Shown piece after piece: positions 6,312 to 8,713 of a DNA stretch of 8,713 nt. The first letter of the stretch is position 1, and each line of letters opens with the position of its first letter. Below the pieces are notes generated by a model. That model was not told the DNA's origin and did no database searches. It saw only the letters and a list, made by a program, of their open reading frames with translations. A program made the translations under genes and the position numbers. Source of the DNA: Bacteroidales bacterium Bact_23 (GTDB lineage: Bacteria > Bacteroidota > Bacteroidia > Bacteroidales > Lentimicrobiaceae); NCBI GenBank assembly GCA_001603685.1, contig LUZO01000258.1, forward strand, positions 1 to 8,713. The letters are read 5' to 3'.

Positions 6312-6397
6312 CATGATAAATTTATTTCTTTTTCCAATGCCTCTTTCATTTCTAAACAAAAACCTCATTCATCGTCTGCCATTTGAAGAAAGGTTTG

Positions 6398-6413
6398 ATA
6401 CAACAGGTTGTAT
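6398..6413. promoter_or_regulatory. Operator-like palindrome
   Basis: ATACAAC (6398-6404) and GTTGTAT (6407-6413) are perfect 7-bp arms with a 2-bp centre. The compact, nearly uninterrupted dyad is more like a dimeric repressor or activator site than an RNA hairpin. It lies about 90 bp upstream of the sigma-operon promoter. The binding protein is unknown. Confidence 0.45.
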
Positions 6414-6481
6414 TTAAAATGTTTCCAATACACGGTATATAAAGCCAGTCGCTATCTTTCTTTTCTGAATTAGGCGATTTT

Positions 6482-6567
6482 CCTGATTATCAATTCATAT
6501 CAGGCAATCAGGATTTTCAGATGGCCGGGTTGCAGTTTTTTTTTGTTATTCACCTAATCTGATTGCC
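6482..6567. repeat. Cluster of CTGATT/AATCAG inverted repeats
   Basis: CCTGATT (6482-6488) pairs with AATCAGG (6506-6512), and its first six bases also pair with ATCAGG (6499-6504). Overlapping these, GGCAATCAG (6503-6511) is a perfect 9-bp match to CTGATTGCC (6559-6567). The arms are mutually exclusive, so they could form alternative structures if transcribed, or repeated half-sites for a regulator. The nine-T run lies inside the larger loop. Confidence 0.5.
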
Positions 6568-6679
6568 CTTTCGTTACAGTTCATTTAGGCAGCCATCCAA
6601 CAAAATGACAGTCCAAATATATTCTGATATGGTCAGTTAATCCAGCTTTTTAAGAAATCAGCCGCGCCCTTAATATTGC

Positions 6680-6687
6680 TATATTTG
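6680..6687 (+). promoter_or_regulatory. Candidate -7 box for the sigma-54-type activator gene
   Basis: TATATTTG is a full match to TAnnTTTG. It ends 17 bp before the ATG at 6705, so a transcript from it would have a leader of only about 10-13 nt. No TTTG sits at the expected -33 distance. It is the best promoter candidate for the gene on this strand. Confidence 0.45.
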
Positions 6688-6704
6688 CAAAAAATAAGAG
6701 TGCC

Positions 6705-8615
6705 ATGGCCCGGAAAAGCAGGAAACAGGAAGAAATTATTCAGGACTCGCACGAGCGTAGCCGTAAGTACGGTGTAACGCGCGACAGGCAGTTTCCCGAA
6801 TTGCTGCTTTCCGAAAGCGAAAAAGAGGAGCTTTTGATTGAAAACCATGACCTGATTATGGTTGCCAGGCCCTTCCTGGAAACCCTCTACAATTTTCTTG
6901 AAGGCTCAGGCTTCATCATTGTCCTGACTGATAAAAACGGCTGTATTCTTCATCTCACGGGCGATCCCGATACTGTAGAAGCTGCCGCCGGATTAAACAT
7001 GGTGGTTGGCGCCTTTATGAATGAGAGTAGCATCGGCACCAATGCCATGGGAACGGCAATCAGCGAGGACTCGCCCGTACAGGTTTCGGCCTCCGAGCAC
7101 TTTATCACCGCCTACCACCGCTGGACCTGTTCCGCTGCACCCATTCACGACGACACCGGTCATATTGTGGGAACCGTAAATCTGACGGGCGGCCGCGAAC
7201 TGGTTCACCCCCACACCCTTGGGCTGGTAGTAGCCGCGGTTGCCGCCATCGAAAATCAGCTCAGAAACCTGAAAAACGAGTTCCTGTTAAAGGAATCGGC
7301 CAGATATCTGGGACAGGTTATGGATTCGCTGTCGCTGGCAGTCATGTCGGTGGATGAAAACGGCATCATTGCTTCGGCCAACAAAATGGCGCATAAAGCG
7401 CTGAAATATCCCAACGGAGAACTTGCCGGAAAAGCGCTGAACAAATACCTTCCCGAGTGCCGAAAACTGATGCGGTCGGTTCAGGAATCGAAGATTATTC
7501 TTGATGAAGACACCCAGATCCTTACCGCATCGGGGGTGGAATCGTTCAGCCTGAACGCCTACCCCATTACCGGAAGCGATGGAAAAGTGGAAGGAATGGT
7601 GATCAGCTTCAGGGAGATGAAGCGGGTTTATAACACCATCAACAAATATACCGGCATGCAGGCCCGCTACACTTTCGAAGATATGATAGGCGAAAGCGAT
7701 GAGATGAAGCGGATTGCGGAGTATGCGAAAACGGTTGCCGACAGCCCTTCCACCATTCTGATAACCGGCGAAAGCGGAACGGGAAAAGAGGTGATTGCCC
7801 AGGCCATTCACAACTACAGCTCCAGAGCCGGCAGCGGTTTTGTCGCGCTCAACTGCGGCGCCATTCCAGCCACCCTGATCGAAAGCGAACTGTTCGGCTA
7901 CGATGAAGGCGCTTTTACCGGCGCATTCAAAGGCGGCAGACCCGGCAAGTTTGAACTGGCCAACGGCGGTACCCTGTTTCTGGATGAAATCGGCGAAATG
8001 CCGCTCGATATGCAGGTAAAACTGCTTCGTGCGCTTCAGGAAGGCGTAATCACACGGGTTGGCGGCAGCAAACAAATTCCGGTGGATGTAAGAATCATCG
8101 CAGCCACCAACAAGAATGTTAAACAAGAGATCGAATCCGGAAAGTTCCGAAGCGACCTGTACTACCGCCTCAGCGTAATACCCATTCATCTGCCGGCACT
8201 GCACGAACGAAAAGAAGACATCCCCCTGCTGATCAGCTACTTCCTTAATCTGAAATCGCTGAAACTCAGAAAAGCCACTCCGGAAATCAGCAAAGATCTA
8301 TTTGTGAAACTTACCAATTACAACTGGCCGGGAAACATTCGCGAACTTGAAAATTTCATTGAAAAATATGTAAACCTTGGCGGAAACCTCTCGTTTGATC
8401 CGGAATCATTTACCGAAACCAGGGTAGAGATGGTTCAGAAAACCGATGAGCCGTTCAGTTCCGAAAATCAGGTGCTCAACCTCGCCGAGGCTGAAAAATA
8501 CGCCATTCTGGCTGCGCTTGAGGCCACCGGACGAAACATCAGCCACACGGCCAGGTTATTGGGAATCAGCCGGAATGCGCTTTATGAGAAAATGAAGCGC
8601 CACGAAATCAGTTAA
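6705..8615 (+). CDS. Sigma-54-dependent transcriptional activator, AcoR-like (GAF-PAS-AAA+-Fis)
   Basis: This is a complete 636-residue enhancer-binding protein. The N-terminus has the SHERSRKYGV segment (15-24) typical of AcoR-type regulators. The GAF-like sensor (about 55-185) carries SSIGTNAMGTAI (108-119) and HRWTCSAAPIHD (138-149), as in acetoin-responsive AcoR. A PAS-like domain follows (about 200-305). The AAA+ domain (about 325-555) has Walker A GESGTGKE (355-362), the sigma-54 contact loop GAFTGA (402-407), Walker B GTLFLDEIGE (422-431) and arginines 482 and 488 in FRSDLYYRLS. A Fis-type helix-turn-helix closes the protein (about 611-631). All catalytic and contact residues are present, so it should hydrolyse ATP to open sigma-54 promoters. 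The ligand cannot be read from sequence; acetoin is only the family precedent, and no acetoin genes are in the window. No receiver domain is present. The ATG at 6705 gives the expected family N-terminus. Confidence 0.93.
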   Translation: MARKSRKQEEIIQDSHERSRKYGVTRDRQFPELLLSESEKEELLIENHDLIMVARPFLETLYNFLEGSGFIIVLTDKNGCILHLTGDPDTVEAAAGLNMVVGAFMNESSIGTNAMGTAISEDSPVQVSASEHFITAYHRWTCSAAPIHDDTGHIVGTVNLTGGRELVHPHTLGLVVAAVAAIENQLRNLKNEFLLKESARYLGQVMDSLSLAVMSVDENGIIASANKMAHKALKYPNGELAGKALNKYLPECRKLMRSVQESKIILDEDTQILTASGVESFSLNAYPITGSDGKVEGMVISFREMKRVYNTINKYTGMQARYTFEDMIGESDEMKRIAEYAKTVADSPSTILITGESGTGKEVIAQAIHNYSSRAGSGFVALNCGAIPATLIESELFGYDEGAFTGAFKGGRPGKFELANGGTLFLDEIGEMPLDMQVKLLRALQEGVITRVGGSKQIPVDVRIIAATNKNVKQEIESGKFRSDLYYRLSVIPIHLPALHERKEDIPLLISYFLNLKSLKLRKATPEISKDLFVKLTNYNWPGNIRELENFIEKYVNLGGNLSFDPESFTETRVEMVQKTDEPFSSENQVLNLAEAEKYAILAALEATGRNISHTARLLGISRNALYEKMKRHEIS

Positions 8616-8659
8616 CCGGAACTTCGCAGAAAACACTTCTGAACTCCGCACTGTAACCC

Positions 8660-8713
8660 TTACGAAGTTGCAGCGGCTTTCACCCGAATCCACTGCATCA
8701 GGCTGTTATAACT
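8660..8713 (-). CDS. Possible C-terminal end of a convergent gene (partial)
   Basis: Read on the minus strand from the window edge, one frame is open for 17 codons to a TAA at 8662-8660. The residues read SYNSLMQWIRVKAAATS. The stop lies 44 bp from the stop of the activator gene, a normal convergent spacing. The fragment is far too short to assign and could be noncoding. Confidence 0.25.
   Translation of the reverse strand, partial: SYNSLMQWIRVKAAATS

Larger units (their letters stand above)
6251..6704. other. 454-bp divergent intergenic region
   Basis: This stretch lies between the divergently transcribed sigma factor and sigma-54-type activator genes. It holds the ECF-type promoter at 6279-6311, a 16-bp dyad at 6398-6413, a cluster of AATCAG/CTGATT inverted repeats at 6482-6567, a nine-T run at 6536-6544, and TATATTTG boxes on the plus strand (6680-6687) and the minus strand (6621-6614). 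I see no convincing gene or recognisable structured RNA in it. The only notable short frame (minus strand 6349-6260, 29 codons) spans the promoter and shows no family resemblance. Confidence 0.7.

Noticed and set aside
6260..6349. Minus-strand 29-codon frame starting with ATG at 6349, in frame with the sigma gene
   Set aside because: It ends in TGA before the sigma start, spans the conserved promoter and has no sigma-like or other recognisable sequence.
6523..6534. GGCCGGGTTGC as a sigma-54 promoter
   Set aside because: The GG and GC elements are three bases too close together.
6614..6621. Minus-strand TATATTTG as the main sigma-operon promoter
   Set aside because: It is about 364 bp upstream of the sigma start and lacks a -33 partner; the ECF-type site is far better placed.
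6686..6706. TGCAA and GTGCCA as a minus-strand sigma-54 promoter
   Set aside because: The spacing is nine bases instead of five, and the site overlaps the activator start.
7287..8204. Long minus-strand open frame (305 codons) opposite the activator gene
   Set aside because: The plus strand encodes a full AAA+ activator with all motifs; the antisense frame has no family resemblance and is a codon-use shadow.

Overview
The window looks like chromosomal DNA of a member of the Bacteroidota, probably Bacteroidales-like. The basis is the protein families present: a head-GIN (DUF2807) lipoprotein, a DUF4097-type beta-repeat protein, a PepSY-like periplasmic protein and an ECF sigma factor with a non-zinc membrane anti-sigma partner. 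The start codons also lack clear Shine-Dalgarno sequences, and TAnnTTTG-type -7 boxes are visible. This is inferred from family content only; no marker gene fixes the genus.

Layout. Positions 249-1481 (+) encode CinA. It is followed by a strong nested hairpin terminator and a small tandem repeat. Six genes then run on the minus strand. In transcription order they are an ECF sigma factor (6250-5690), a single-pass anti-sigma-like protein (5683-5099), an exported DUF4097-like protein (5083-3956), a head-GIN lipoprotein (3795-3052), a small outer-membrane-barrel-like protein (2961-2263) and a PepSY-like periplasmic protein (2116-1673). A 454-bp divergent intergenic region with several dyad symmetries separates the sigma gene from a plus-strand sigma-54-dependent activator of the AcoR type (GAF-PAS-AAA+-Fis HTH, 6705-8615). 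The last 98 bp may hold the end of a convergent gene.

How the genes may work together. The minus-strand block reads as a cell-envelope sigma regulon: sigma factor and membrane regulator first, then only exported or outer-membrane products. The main observation is that a bipartite sequence, TTTTTCCAACC-N14-CTGTCATT, occurs twice on the minus strand with identical spacing. One copy lies just upstream of the sigma gene and the other just upstream of the GIN gene. The AAC and GTC elements fit an ECF promoter. The simplest reading is that the sigma factor activates its own operon and a second transcript starting at the GIN gene. The second site also fixes the GIN start at the ATG at 3795, because the longer TTG-initiated reading would begin inside the promoter.

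I see no rRNA, tRNA, CRISPR array, insertion sequence or phage gene.
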